This document shows positions 23,043 through 34,565 of a stretch of 64,000 nt of DNA, piece after piece. Under the pieces are notes generated by a model. The model did no database searches. It saw nothing but the letters and a program-made list of their open reading frames with translations, and was not told where the DNA came from. The position numbers and the translations under genes are program-made. The DNA lies in assembly GCA_050084515.1 (NCBI GenBank), contig CM114271.1:20026001-20090000 (forward strand), written 5' to 3'. Source of the stretch: Blasia pusilla (Eukaryota; Marchantiophyta; Marchantiopsida; Blasiales). Numbering within the stretch: position 1 is the stretch's first letter; every line of letters begins with the position of its first letter.

Positions 23043-25608
23043 CTCTCTCATGTGACCGGAGGGAGGGGGTGGGGGGTCTTGGAGCCGCGATCAACACAGC
23101 CATCTCAGCGGGCGCAAGTGGTCCGGCGGGCGATGCTTCCCGGCACCTCACGCCGGCGGATTCATCCACGGGCGCCCAGCGTCCCGCGCTTTTTCTACAC
23201 CACTAGCGCTCAAGCGCTGGACAGATGGACGCTGCTCTGCCTGCCACACAGGCCTGACCGTCAGCTCGGATCTCTGTCCGCCAACGACAGATCCGTCCGA
23301 TCCGCGCACCAGGAACAAGTCACAGCCGGCCGATCAGACAAGATAGACTTCCACCACCGGCTATCTTTCCCCCTCCTCCTCTTCCACAGAGTCCGCACGG
23401 TCCCTGTGAACCCCCGCTACTTTAGATAGTTCCGGTTACTTCCGCTCCGTCCCTACCTCTCTCCCTCCCTCCTTCCTCCAATCCAAACGTGCCACCACTG
23501 CCTTTCATGACTCACGCATTGGTCGGTGAATTCCACCCAGTTTACATTAATGATTTCATCAATCAATCAAATGCCTTCCCAAATACACCCCATGTTCGTT
23601 CTGCCCTACTTTTCCCTATTTTATTTCCTTCTTATGGAAGCTCCTCATTTTTATTAATAACAATTACCAACTAAAACCTCCTATAAATATGCGTGTGTCC
23701 GAAGACGAGGAGCTCCATGGCAGTGATGGCACCACACTCCCCATCCCCTCCCATCCCATCCCATCCCATCCCATCCATCCATCACCAATCACCATACGTA
23801 CAGAGCCGGTAATACCCACTCCGGCATTCTTCGGACAACGCAAACAAACCGGGAGTTACGGACGGACGGACGGACTATCGACTTAAGTAAGCACCGTGAA
23901 TATGAGGTAAGTTCCCGTCCGGAGCGGGACGCATGTCCGTTGGTCCGCTGCCACTGAACGAGAACGCGGTCCCGAACGGGCAGCCATGAAAGAAGAACTT
24001 ACGCAGGTGCCCTCCAATGGGAAGGCAGGAAAGACAAACTTACGTAGTGTCCCAGATGGACGTATGAGGGTCCAGCATGCCGGGAAAGATGGATGCGCAT
24101 CCCATCTGTCCACTAATGCAGAACTGACCTAGTAGAGTCCGAGGGGAACGTACGAGTGTTGTTGAACATGTGGGGGAAGAAGACGTAGGACAAAACTCAG
24201 AGGGGAGGATTTGCTTCGTATTTTATGTACCCGCCAAGAAAGATGTACATAGGCTATGGTAGGACCGTGGAGGGTAGGCTGGTGCGATGAGAAAGAAGGA
24301 TTCCTCGTTTTGTTTTCTTTACACAACAAATACGGAGATCAGAGCCAATGGGAGACCGGCACAACGTGGTTGTTAGTTCTTAGGAGGAAAATATTTAAAT
24401 TTTCATTTAGAACAAAAAAAACCTCTAAGGAGTGAGGTAATAAAAGTGATTATTTATTTCATACCCCATCAAGACAGATGTGCTTAGGGTAGGATTAGAC
24501 TTGGAAGGTAGTATGGTGCTATGTTTCTTTTCTCTTCACACCATGTTGAATATAAGGCCAATGGGAGAAGAGCTTTAAATTGGTTGTGAGTTCTTAGAAG
24601 AAAATCCTTATGAGGCCCTTTAAGAGGGGTGGGGGAAAAAGTCATTATTAAACGTGTGGAGGACATGTGGATCAGGGTCTGGGGAGTTTTTTCGTGACAA
24701 CCGGTACATTTCCGGTCTCTACAAACCCGAGCGGCAATTTTCAAAGTTTTCTTCATTCCAGCCGGCAAAGACAGATCTGAATCGAAGGACACCCTCCTCG
24801 AGCCCTCGGTTTTTTGAATCAGCGGCGACCTGATTTGGCAATTCTCAAATTCTACCGGCCAGCTCAACATGTAACGCAGGTTCTCCTCGGACGTTGATGT
24901 GGATAGCTTAGATGGAGAGGGGAAAAAATGGGGAGTCCCAACAGGGGCCGTGACAAATCTAAGGCCCTTTAAGAGGGGGGGAAGAAACCAACGTGCAACC
25001 TTCAATTCATGGACGAAGAAGACGAGTTAGGTACATTGGAGCATAGATGCTGCGACTCGGGTTGCTGAGATAATGTCTTCCAAAGTACTAGTTGGAATTG
25101 TATATGTGTAGAAATATTTTTGAAAAAAATATTGAGCCATTTAGTATGTATGTACTTAAATGGTAAAAGCTGAAGCGCACATGACGTGGTATTAACGATA
25201 GTGTGGATCTGCCCCACGAGTAAATCGCACACGTTAAGAAGAGTCCAATGTATGCTATTGCATTTGACTCTTCTTATCCTGCAATTTACTCATGCACCTC
25301 ACAAAATGAAGTGTGTGACATGGCAATGCATGAAACAAACGGTAGTGGAGCGAAGTAGGAAGCTCCTCAAAACTTGAGCATACGAAGTTTGTTTCAAAGA
25401 GGTCTAGCTAAAAGTATGGTATTAATATCATCGTAGAAGACACTCAATGATGGAAGCTTGGAAAGCAAGCTTGGTTTATTCTCAATGTAACCCTTAATGT
25501 TTCTTGAGAAGTCTCCAAAGTAACCCCTACCATCCTTTAATTTCTAATTTACATCATCTAGTCTAGATGTGCTAACCCAATTCCCTTCTTCTGAGTTGTC
25601 CTGCTAAT
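23043..25608. other. Intergenic DNA with a CCCAT repeat and a worn duplication
   Basis: GC-rich up to about 23450, then mixed. A CCCAT pentanucleotide repeat runs 23740-23784. Sequence around 24224-24393 recurs in degraded form around 24455-24606 (shared AGCCAATGGGAGA-like and AGTTCTTAG stretches). A 173-codon minus-strand frame at 24484-25005 is not recognised. Its middle, about 24690-24900, is richer in GC and may be an old gene fragment. Confidence 0.4.
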
Positions 25609-25702
25609 CCACATCGTCATACAACATACATCGCTGACATACCATACTCACATACATACATAACATAGACGAGAGCATCCACAAACACAAGTGTACCACA
25701 AC
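25609..25702 (-). repeat. Extra copy of the LTR-start cassette of element A
   Basis: This block repeats, with small changes, the sequence at 26083-26161 that follows the polypurine tract (shared ATACATACATAACATAGACG and AGCATCCACAAACACAAG). It sits directly outside the LTR end at 25703. It may be the truncated start of a second tandem LTR. Confidence 0.75.
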
Positions 25703-26161
25703 TGAAATCCGTGAAAGACCTGCTGTCATAAAACACGTATAGAATCACATACAATCGAGCCAAACCCACTCCACGATAGGAGAATCCATGTCGAAGCTTG
25801 CGGGAATCACCATAGCCAAGAGCTCTACTCACTACCAAGGCTAACTCCCAACGCAACAGGCTCAACTCAAAGAACTAACTGTTCTTTGAGTGCACTCCAC
25901 AATATATCCTCCAACCTAAGAGCGGGCCCTACTGGAAAAGTCACCCTCAACATAGTAACCCCCAACCCTATGTATGAAACCGCATCTCTACCTATACACT
26001 ACGGCCCTACATAAGGTATGGCCTCTACTAGCACACTATACTCTACGACATAATCCGTATGGTCATGACAGTTGTCGTGTGAATCCACATCGTTGACATA
26101 CCATACTCACATACATACATAACATAGACGAGAGCATCCACAAACACAAGAGTACCACAAC
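25703..26161 (-). repeat. 3' LTR of element A
   Basis: The part 25703-26070 matches 37126-37492 over its whole length; in minus orientation both begin TGTCATGACC and end GATTTCA. Between this core and the polypurine tract lies a further segment of about 90 bp that is missing from the other LTR. The LTR contains a hairpin of ACTCAAAGAAC and its complement near 25866-25892. The true left border is therefore either 26070 or about 26161. Confidence 0.8.
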
Positions 26162-26162
26162 T

Positions 26163-26172
26163 CGCCCCCCTA
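26163..26172 (-). other. Polypurine tract of element A
   Basis: The minus strand reads AGGGGGGCGA immediately before the LTR segment. Element B has AGGGGGGCGA at the equivalent place (62113-62122). This is the expected primer site for plus-strand DNA synthesis. Confidence 0.7.
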
Positions 26173-26334
26173 ACTGGCGGTTAGTTCCCTCTAACTCCTA
26201 GGTAGCCCTATACATCTACTACATGCTATACACCTTCGTGGGTGCACGAATTAGAAGGCCGGGTGCTAGGTTGCCCCATCGTTAGTCGCACATCTGTAAT
26301 CCATATCATGCAAAGATCAAGTCATCTACCTCTC

Positions 26335-27613
26335 CTAAGTACATCGAGGACGAACCCACCTTCAAGTAGGAATAACATCCATACGTGGAGTCAAACACAT
26401 CATGTGCCAACCCCTAGAACACCGATCACACACCAACATATGGACTGCGTAACCAGCAGACCCACACACGCACCTCAAGCTAGCACGAATCATGGCTAAG
26501 CTTGGGTCAACAGTACCATCCACATTTGGAAGATGACATGGCGCACAATTACGCACATGGTCCTTCCAAAAAATTCCATCACGACCCTCCAACATGAGAA
26601 CTCCATAAGCTAACACCTCGCGCACTCGTAAAATAGTGCGGTCTACCGTCACATCCAACATTGTCGGTGCAATCTGCTGCAAATAGACATAGTCCCCCAC
26701 ATGGAACCTATGAATCGATGGTCGATAACCTCCATCCCGAATGTTTGCATACCGCAACGTATCCCTGTGTTGAGCAATGGCAAGATTCTCAAAGGCCGTT
26801 GGCATAACTCTCTGAAAGAGCTCTGCCCACTGAGAACACACTCTCATCCACATCTCTGGATCATCAAGGTTCACCACCTCACTAGACTCGACGAATTGCT
26901 GCTGGCAAGTCTGGATCTCGGCCGTATAACAGAAAATAAGGTGAGAAGGAAGCCAAGGATGCTTAGCGACTGAACCTATATCCCATGGCTAACCATGGCA
27001 ACTCAATATCCCAGTCTCCAAGATGCCCCTTCTGTAGGCCATACTTGCCCAATGCCCTCTTCACCGTCTGAACCACACGCTCAGCCAAACCATCCGCCTC
27101 TGGATGATCCCGAGACGTGGTCCGATGATCAATCAACGCCTTGTCACACAAGACCTGAAACTCACCCTGAAACTTTGTACCCTTGTCGATCAGCACTTCA
27201 CCTGGTGCACCAAAATGACTAAGCACTCTATCAAGAAACGCATATACCGTTACCTCACTTGCCTTGTCAGGTAATGCCACCAACTCAATCCACTTGGAGA
27301 AGTGCTCCACCATCACCAACACATATCGATGATGTCGTACAATCAACGGTAACGGTCTCGCAAAGTCCACACTCCAACGGTAACCCAACCCTATAATAGG
27401 CAAGGGGTGTAATTGTGGTGTAAGGGCATTGAATGATGCCCTCACCCGGTCACAAACCATACAACGTGACACCAACTGCTGCACCTGAGTATGCATGCCA
27501 CGCCACCAATACTGACCAAGGAGTAAGCTATACGTACGCTTTACCCCAAAATGTCCCAACTCCTCATGGGCGTGTCGCACAATGCGCTCTCGATGAGCCA
27601 AATGCGGCACTAC
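26335..27613 (-). pseudogene. Integrase with C-terminal PHD finger, element A
   Basis: The HHCC zinc-binding domain (HAHEELGHFGVKRTYSLL through SRCMVC) begins near 27580. The catalytic core shows the first Asp in WSVDFARPLP, the second in LIDKGTKF (usual TDxGxEF, with Asp kept) and the Glu in LAERVVQTVKRALG. A stop near 26963 splits off the C-terminal part. That part keeps a FWKDHVRNCAPCHLPN stretch and then a C4HC3 PHD finger at about 26500-26335 (CVCG, LVCDRC, GWHMMC). The final zinc knuckle is damaged: a TGA replaces one codon and the first Cys of the last pair is Arg. Chromoviruses normally carry a chromodomain at this position. The same PHD is present in element B. Confidence 0.88.
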
Positions 27614-28230
27614 TCATACTCTACCATCCTCCCACACACAGAGAATATGTGTTCCCTCCAATTGATACCTCTTAGCACGTTGAAGAACACGGTCTTGCTC
27701 CTTGGCACTCACTATGCCTGGCACCCTACTGGTCCATAGGAACTCCAACACCAACGCATCATCATGAATATCACGCTGATCCGTACCACCATCTCCAACC
27801 TTAGGATTTGAAGGCTGGCCATCTACCCTCTGACTATAGTAAGATGTCATGTGGTCCTCCATACTAGAGTCCACCCCTAACCAACATAAAAAGGCGGATG
27901 CATGCCCACATGGCACCATCTCATCATCAACCTCGCCATGCCATCTAGCCCCATTTGCATCCTCTTTGCTAGTACATGGGTTCCTACTCAACCCATCAGC
28001 ATCAAGGTTGGCAACTCCAGGTCTATGTACCACCTGGAAGTCATACTCCTGTAAGATAAGATCCCACCGTGCAAGCTTCCCTGTAAGCTTGTCAGACTCC
28101 ATCAACCACTTGAGCGGTCGTGATCAAGTAACAAGGGTAAAGCGTGTGCCAAACAAGTAACACCTAAAGTGTGCTATAGCCCACCTCTTGCCAAGCACTC
28201 TCCCTCATATGAACTATAGCGACTCATTTG
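27614..28230 (-). pseudogene. RNase H region and connection to integrase, element A
   Basis: Downstream of RT, HTDWSRLGLGAVLTQ carries the first RNase H aspartate. The segment LTGKLARWDLILQEYDF followed by VHRPGVANLDADGLSR is the typical end of Ty3/gypsy RNase H. A spacer without known domain then leads into the integrase. The frame is broken near 28105-28214. The product would degrade template RNA during reverse transcription. Confidence 0.85.
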
Positions 28231-29446
28231 CATTATTCGAACGACTTGCATAGGCCACCACAAACTCCATGTGCTCATCATCATGTTGTGTCAACACCGC
28301 TCCAAGTCCCAACCTACTCCAATCAGTGTGTAACTGAAATGGACGCCCTTTGATAGGTCTCCTCAAGATAGGTGCCGTCACCAACAGGGCCTTGAGCTCC
28401 ACAAAAGCTCTCTCTTGATCATCTCCCCAGTGCCACTCCTGATCTGATTTCAAAAATTGGTTCAAAGGCTTTGCCCTAGCACTAAATCCCTTCACGTACC
28501 TCCAATAGTAGTTCGCCAATCCCATGAATGCCCGAACTCTACTCACATCTACCGGACGAGGAATAAGTGCAATAGCCTCCACCTTTGCTTGCTGAACTCC
28601 CAAACCACCTGGATAGATCACATGACCCAAGTACTCAACATCCTCATGGAAGAACTTACACTTTCCTGGATGCAAACGTAGACCATGAGCTTTCAACCGC
28701 TCAAACACAATCTGAAAATGTATTTGATGCTCCTCCACCGTATTACTGAACACCAAGATATCGTCAATGTAACACCGAAAAAAATCCAACTCTGCTAGGA
28801 TCCTGTCCATCACTCTCTGAAACTCGGCAAATGCATTCTTCAACCCAAAGGGTAAGAATTTCCACTGGTACAAACAATCCTTGCCATGAGAGTTGACACC
28901 CCAAAATGTTGTCTTGGCCTTGTCACTCTCTCGAATTGGCAACTGATGGTATTCTGCCTGAAGATCCAAAGTACTGAAAATCTTTTCCTGTCCCACCACA
29001 TCAAAGATATTCTCACGTGTAGGCATGGCATACCTATCGGCCTTGGTCTACCGATTGATAGGACGGTAATCTCCACACATCTGCCTATCCGTGTAGTTGC
29101 CATGCACATCCTTTTTAGCAAGCATGACAGTGGCTGATGCATACTCTCCATGTGACAACTCCACTAATCCAGCTTCCAAAAGGTCCAACGTCCTACTCTG
29201 AATCAGGTCCCTCTCCATATCACTATATTGGTAGGGACGACGGAAGATTGGAGAATCACTAGCCAAATCAATCCGTATACCGGATCCAACCAAAGCACCC
29301 AACTCCTTCATGCTAAAGGCAAAATAACTCCTATAAGCACGTAGGAATTGAGTCAAGGGTCGTTTCTTACCTCCCCTAAGCTTGGGCCCAAGTAATAGCT
29401 CCCAAGTCTCCTTCACTGGCACACTAGAAGGAGAGGACGACGCCAT
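28231..29446 (-). pseudogene. Reverse transcriptase, element A
   Basis: The N-terminal part (29446-29048) has IFRRPYQYSDMER and CGDYRPINR, where an in-frame TAG ends the frame. The catalytic part continues from about 29026 with FSTLDLQAEYHQLP (first Asp), WKFLPFGLKNAFAEFQRVMD and the active-site CYIDDILVF. The catalytic aspartates are intact. The thumb and connection follow (PGKCKFFHEDVEYLGHVI, RAFMGLANYYWRYVKGF). Apart from the single stop this is the best preserved enzyme in the element. Confidence 0.93.
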
Positions 29447-29710
29447 TGGCTGCTAGGCAACCCCCTCACAAGATGGTACACCCTTAGCTACATCATCATC
29501 TGAGCAAATAACTCCTCCACCAACATGAGCAACCAACTCCACATGCCCAGCCATTAGATCCCATTTACTCCAAGGATGCAAAATACTATTCTCCTCGCCC
29601 CCAGCCAATGTCTCTACCGTCCCGGTAGCCATCGAGCTCATCACAAGGGGTGGAAGACCCATAGACATAGTCCAAAGTCAACGTTGCTCGGCCATCTCAA
29701 GACTCAAAAT

Positions 29711-30921
29711 TCAGGTCAAACAATTCAAGTCCATGGCCTGACCCAACACATGACATGGTGAAGCCTCATAAATGGAAGCAACCGCTGTCACACCAGTAGC
29801 AAATCCCATCGCACGCTCTCTCTCATCAGCGTTAGGCTCAACCAACTGTCGCACATAAGAATCCCATACAAGCCCGGGATCACCTTCCCTGTAGGCTTGT
29901 GACGAGGGAAAACTCACAAATGTGGGTAGTGCCATCCTAAGCTGTCCCACACGGTTCACCACTGCCATGGATGACCGATCAATAACCCTCACCACCTGAG
30001 AAAGTCGCCCAATATCCAAGATACTATCCACTGTAAGGTAAGGATCCCGCTACAGTGCATCATATGCTCGACGTAGAACCTCCCTAGGCAATAAGTTTGT
30101 CCATCACAAGCATGGACGATGTGCACGCGAGCCAACTCGCACAGCATCCAACAACACCGTTGGTCCAATCCAAGACCGCATCTCATGAACAATCACCATC
30201 ATCAGGGTCCGAGTGTCACCCAACAATGGAACATTCTCCAGAATGTAAGCTAGAGCACGTGCCTGATGAACCTGAAGATATCGTAATGCCCGTAACATCT
30301 CCCACCTGTAGAACCTCCCTAGGCAATAAGTTTTTCCATCACAAGCATGGACGATGTGCACGCGAGCCAACTCGTACAGCATCCAACAACACCGTTGGTC
30401 CAATCCAAGACCGCATCTCATGAACACTCACCATCATCAGGGTCCGAGTGTCACCCAACAATGGAACATTCTCTAGAATGTAAGCTATAGCACGTGCCTG
30501 ATAAACCTGAAGATATCGTAACACTCGCAACATCTCCCAAAACAATCGAGACCTAGGGTCGTGTAATCCCTCACCACGACCAGCACGTGTATGACCCTGA
30601 CATGGCCATCCAGCAATCACCAAATCCTCAGGACCAACCCTCTCAAGGTCCGCCCCCCAACAATGCAATGTGTGACGGCAAAGCACGCTGGTACCCACGA
30701 ATAGCTGATGGCGGCAACAACTTAGGATATCTCCGCATCAACTGACCAATATGTCGGGATGAGACTCTCTGGGTTGTCTCATCTCGCTCCATATACACGT
30801 ATCTCCGCATAGGAATACCGGCCTGCAACACTGCAGCCAAACTAGTGCTAATCCCACCAAAGAGATCTAACACACAAATGCCCTCCGGCGGATACTTCCA
30901 TACAATGGGTGTAGTATCCAA
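29711..30921 (-). pseudogene. C5 cytosine DNA methyltransferase, DNMT3-like, element A
   Basis: The catalytic motifs of C5-cytosine methyltransferases occur in order. Motif I is VLDLFGGISTSLAAVLQAG near 30870 (S-adenosylmethionine pocket). An acidic motif II follows (YVYMERDETT). Motif IV is AGWPCQGHT with the catalytic Cys at 30600-30602. The DPRSRLFWEMLRVL segment matches DNMT3 spacing. Motif VI is ILENVP near 30470, motif VIII is LLDAVRVGSRAHRPCLWW (DNMT3-like AHR) and motif X is ERAMGFATG through HVLGQAMDLN near 29740-29830. The family transfers a methyl group to carbon 5 of cytosine. A one-base insertion in a G run near 30650 and a 235-bp tandem duplication (30074-30543) disrupt the frame. 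It lies between protease and RT, the same place as in element B. A bacterial origin is unlikely because the motif VIII and X context is DNMT3-like. Confidence 0.92.
30074..30543. repeat. 235-bp tandem duplication inside the methyltransferase
   Basis: The sequence beginning TAGAACCTCCCTAGGC at 30074 recurs at 30309 and continues to about 30543 with few changes. It duplicates the region coding motifs VI and VIII. Because 235 is not a multiple of three it shifts the frame. Element B has only one copy. Confidence 0.95.
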
Positions 30922-31680
30922 AGGGGATAACCCAACTGGACTAGAAGTAGGAGTCCATCGTGGGGCCTCCTCTTCCTTGTGAGGTATAACAGCCTCACAC
31001 CAAGCCTCCTACACTAGGCGATCAGCCTCCTGCCGTAGTGCACCGCCTGAACTCCAAAGTGGCACATCCAACAATGAGAATGCCACTGTTGCAAAACTAG
31101 GGACCTCCTCTACCTCCTCATGTACAAGAGAATCCATAGTAGAAAGATTACCCTCCAAAAAGTCTCATGGCCAAGTGACTACTCCACTAAAACCAGCCAC
31201 AAATGCTAACACCGTTGGGGAAGACCCTCCTGGTCGAGCCCCATAAATAAATCTCACAGGAACCTAGCTCATACGTCCATCCCCCGACTGCCAACCAGGT
31301 CTATAAGATGTTGTCTCAGTCCAGTAGTCCATCTGAAAACCCATCGGGTACAATACTGCTCCTCCAACTAGTACATCATACGACTTGGCTGATGTGACCA
31401 CTATAGGTACTCCCAACCAAGAGCTATCGGTTGCATGATCTGATCTCAACTATACAGACAACTTCTCCCGTGTCATGAATTGAGACCTATCATTGGCTCC
31501 TCCAAGTGATGTTTGAATCTGGAATGGGCAAGGCTCAAGCTCTGACCTCCAAATACCCAAACCAATACATGTCGCCTTTCACAACATCAAAGGTTGGGCA
31601 CCAGAGTCTAACAAGACTTTATCTGGTCTATACACTTGTCTTGTAGGACTCACCAATCGAAATATCCCACTCCGGTTGTC
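30922..31680 (-). pseudogene. Aspartic protease and linker, element A
   Basis: The retroviral-type protease is shown by LLDSGAQPLM near 31600 (active-site DSG), PCPFQIQTSLGG and SYDVLVGGAVLYPMGF near 31370 (the hydrophobic-Gly flap-side motif). It would cleave the polyprotein. A linker of about 110 codons with no known domain then joins it to the methyltransferase. Stops occur near 31262, 31455 and 31010. The same protease and linker are seen in element B. Confidence 0.82.
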
Positions 31681-33840
31681 CAACATACATACACTTGGTG
31701 TAAGCCTCTCACAATCAATGGCTGGCCGGGCTGGTAATGCATCCATCTTCGCCGCTGCAGCTTACCAAGTAGCCCTCGTTCTCAATGCTACACCTGACAT
31801 AGAGGGTCGCTCCACCACAACATCTTCATCCACCTCAGCACGTGTAGCAGTAACACCCCCACGTTCACACAACGTGGCTGCTAGCTGAAATACAAGAGCT
31901 AAGTCAACTCCTAAAGCCATCAGCTCTGTGGCCGAAAACAATGGGGATCCCAACATTGAAGTTGCCATCCGCAATATTGCACTAGATGTTGCATCCGTGT
32001 CTACTACACGCAATGTAGATGCCTCAATCCCCAGTGTAGGCTCAATAGGCTGCATAGGAACCATGGATAGATTCCTAAGCATCTCAGACAACAAGAATGA
32101 CTGGGGAAGCCTAGCCTGCCTCCCAGCCTCACCCCACTGTGGATCCAACTCCACAGTAGCACCAAGTGGCTCTGACGCTCGAGTGGCTCCTCTCGTAATT
32201 GCAGCTGATGCCTCAACGTGTGTTGCACTCGCCATATAAGAGAAATCATCCTCTCAATAAGAGGTGGAAGCCCCTGCTGCCAAACTTGCTCTATGCTGGA
32301 TACCAGCCATAGTAGCCAACTCGCCTCCAATCGCTCAATCCTCGGCAGACCATATAGCGATCGTGTCGTAGTGGTAGGGGTAGCCACCGTAGGCTCTCCA
32401 ACCACTGATCTACCTCTATCACCCCTACCACGTCTACCACCTAGGTGTCTCGGAGCTACTCCACCACGGCCGCGGACTGATCTCAACTCTGGATGAAGAT
32501 CAAAGCAACGCTCTCAAGGATGACGTGATCTCCCGCAATGATCACACTGAGTTGGGGCCGACTAAGGCCCATCCTCCAAAGTCCGTCTCCCATCCTCTTG
32601 GGGAAAAAACCTCCTAACATGATCATCTCCACATGTCTAACATGATTGTGCTTGCTGCGGGGCAGCAAATGAAGGCAATGGTCTCTACGCAAGTGTCCCT
32701 CTAGGACCTGACTGAGGTTGTATGTACCCCCCATGACTCCCACTACTACTACCACCACCACTACTACGAGACTGTGAGGTGGACTGCTAAACACGAGAAG
32801 AAGTAGTTGTATCCCTATTGAATGCGGATGTCACCACTCTCTCCTCCACCATGTTAAGCTCAATCTTCTCAGATAGAGCAAACACATGGGTCAATGTGGA
32901 TGAATCATCACTCATAAGATTAGCATCACGTACCCTGCGGCGCAACTCTCTGTCCAAGATCCCATACCAAAACAATATTTTCTGGTATCTGAAACATATT
33001 GAAGCGTCATATGCGACGCTTGATTTCAGTCACACCCTAGGTAACTGAAATCAAGCGTCGCATACGAGTGTATGCCTCATGAAGACTCTCACCAGTCCTT
33101 CGCTCAAATTCTTGAAGACTCCTCAACTTCTCTGTCTTCACTCCCTGATAGTTCTTCTTCAACCTCTTGAAGAACTTTGCAATCAGGATGAACAATGGTG
33201 GGGCACTAGTACCTCCATTGGTACCCCCACTCCGGCTCGTACTCGTACCACTCAACGTCAGGTTGGTTGGCATAGTAGGAGCACTACTACCAATACCACC
33301 ATGGGTGATAGACACATAGCCTGGAGACCAATATTGTCTCCACGCCTCAATCTCAACAATATGGTACTTCCTAAACTTATGGTAATCATCCATGGGTGGT
33401 CCCTCCAAGTGCTGAAACAACCCCTTCCAAGCCAAGAAGGGTGTAAACAACGTGGCGTTCCGCAACATCTGCATATCACACCACGTGTCAAACTCCTGAA
33501 GGAAGTCCTCCAACTCAATGGTGCCCACTGCACCCGAGTATCATCGTGGGCCCTTCATGGCCCCATATATCCCGTCCATGTCCCAAATCAATGGAACTGT
33601 AACACTCGATAACAACGTAGAAGTCTCGGTGTTTAGAACACCATCGTCCTCCTCTTCATCAACCGTCGAAAGTGGAAAAGGTAGTCGATACCTCAATCCA
33701 CTCCATGTAAAACCACCACTGTCTGCACCACGGTCCCCAACCAGACCATCAGACAGCTCCATGATGACCAACGCATATGCCGCACCAGCACCAAATCACC
33801 ACCACCAGGTAAACAAATGACGTCGATGTCGGTGTACTAT
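31681..33840 (-). pseudogene. Gag polyprotein, element A
   Basis: The capsid-like part reads GTIELEDFLQEFDTWCD, PPMDDYHKFRKYH and LKKNYQGVKTEKLRSLQEF, ending in GESLHEAYTRMRRLI, as in Ty3/gypsy Gag. A broken frame continues with ILDRELRRRVRDANL and ALSEKIELN. A CCHC zinc knuckle follows near 32505-32550 (CDHCGRSRHP then a TGA, then ERCF). The C-terminal domain (31762-32235) corresponds to 56290-56900 of element B. A fold-back insertion at 33010-33064 breaks the capsid frame. Gag would form the particle that packages element RNA. Confidence 0.8.
33010..33064. repeat. Perfect fold-back (21-bp arms) inserted in gag of element A
   Basis: Bases 33010-33030 are the exact reverse complement of 33044-33064, with a 13-nt loop. 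At the equivalent place element B reads straight through (ITATQGVTKAQAVQLWYAM), so this inverted duplication arose after the copies separated. Confidence 0.92.
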
Positions 33841-34073
33841 TCTAGCTCTACTAGCTATGGGTGTAGGCAACCTAACATGTCATCACCACAAGAAGCCTCC
33901 CACGGTCTACTGGTCATCACTCCAGCCTCACTACCGGTAGCACACACGCTCTGCCCTCGTTGGACCTAGCCTGCGCCGTATGTCCTAAGATTATCGTAGA
34001 AGCTTTTTATTTGGATGATTCTATTTTTTGGGTATTCCATAAATTAGACTAAAAAGCAAACAAGGAACCTATT

Positions 34074-34565
34074 ATGCCACATATCCTTTCGAGATTAACT
34101 CAATTTAGCATTTATTTTGTACTTCCTTTTATAGGTGCTACTTTTCTTCATCATGTTACTATTGGGCAAATAGCCTCAATTGGTTTTTTCTTTTGTTATT
34201 ACGCCCATGCTTGTCAAAAAATTAGAAACCAGATTAAGGAATTTTCGGGATTCTTTATTAATTTTAATTGGGTAAAGGCTACTGCTGAGTTTTCCATATG
34301 CAATCCTACTTGGATTTTCCCAATTATTTGGTGTTTGATTAGTGGGGCCTTGTTGTTATTTTTTCATTTTATTATTATCAAATTCATGGGAGACTTTTCA
34401 TATTTAGAATCTTTCTGTGGTGTGCTTTGTTTTTTCTTCTTTTGTACGTTGTTTTTATCATTTCATCATAGGCGCGATAGGTTAGCGAGGCAAAAAATTT
34501 CTTTTTTTGTTTTTTCACAAGCAGAGAAGACGCGAGCTTATTATATCGTCATTGAGAAGAAATAA
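34074..34565 (+). CDS. Unassigned hydrophobic protein, 163 codons, in the organelle-like insert
   Basis: An open frame from ATG with three or four hydrophobic segments (for example IWCLISGALLLFFHFIII) and a basic C-terminus. I do not recognise it. Its TTT-rich codon use fits an organellar origin. It may be a mitochondrial open reading frame carried with the insert or non-functional sequence. A second small frame (34779-34970, VERRGRIVVPGYFNRRNR) lies downstream. Confidence 0.35.
   Translation: MPHILSRLTQFSIYFVLPFIGATFLHHVTIGQIASIGFFFCYYAHACQKIRNQIKEFSGFFINFNWVKATAEFSICNPTWIFPIIWCLISGALLLFFHFIIIKFMGDFSYLESFCGVLCFFFFCTLFLSFHHRRDRLARQKISFFVFSQAEKTRAYYIVIEKK

Noticed and set aside
29711-30921. 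Bacterial or phage restriction-modification methyltransferase, or contamination
   Set aside because: The gene is embedded in a gypsy polyprotein in two separate copies, has DNMT3-like motifs VIII and X, and lies between plant genes.
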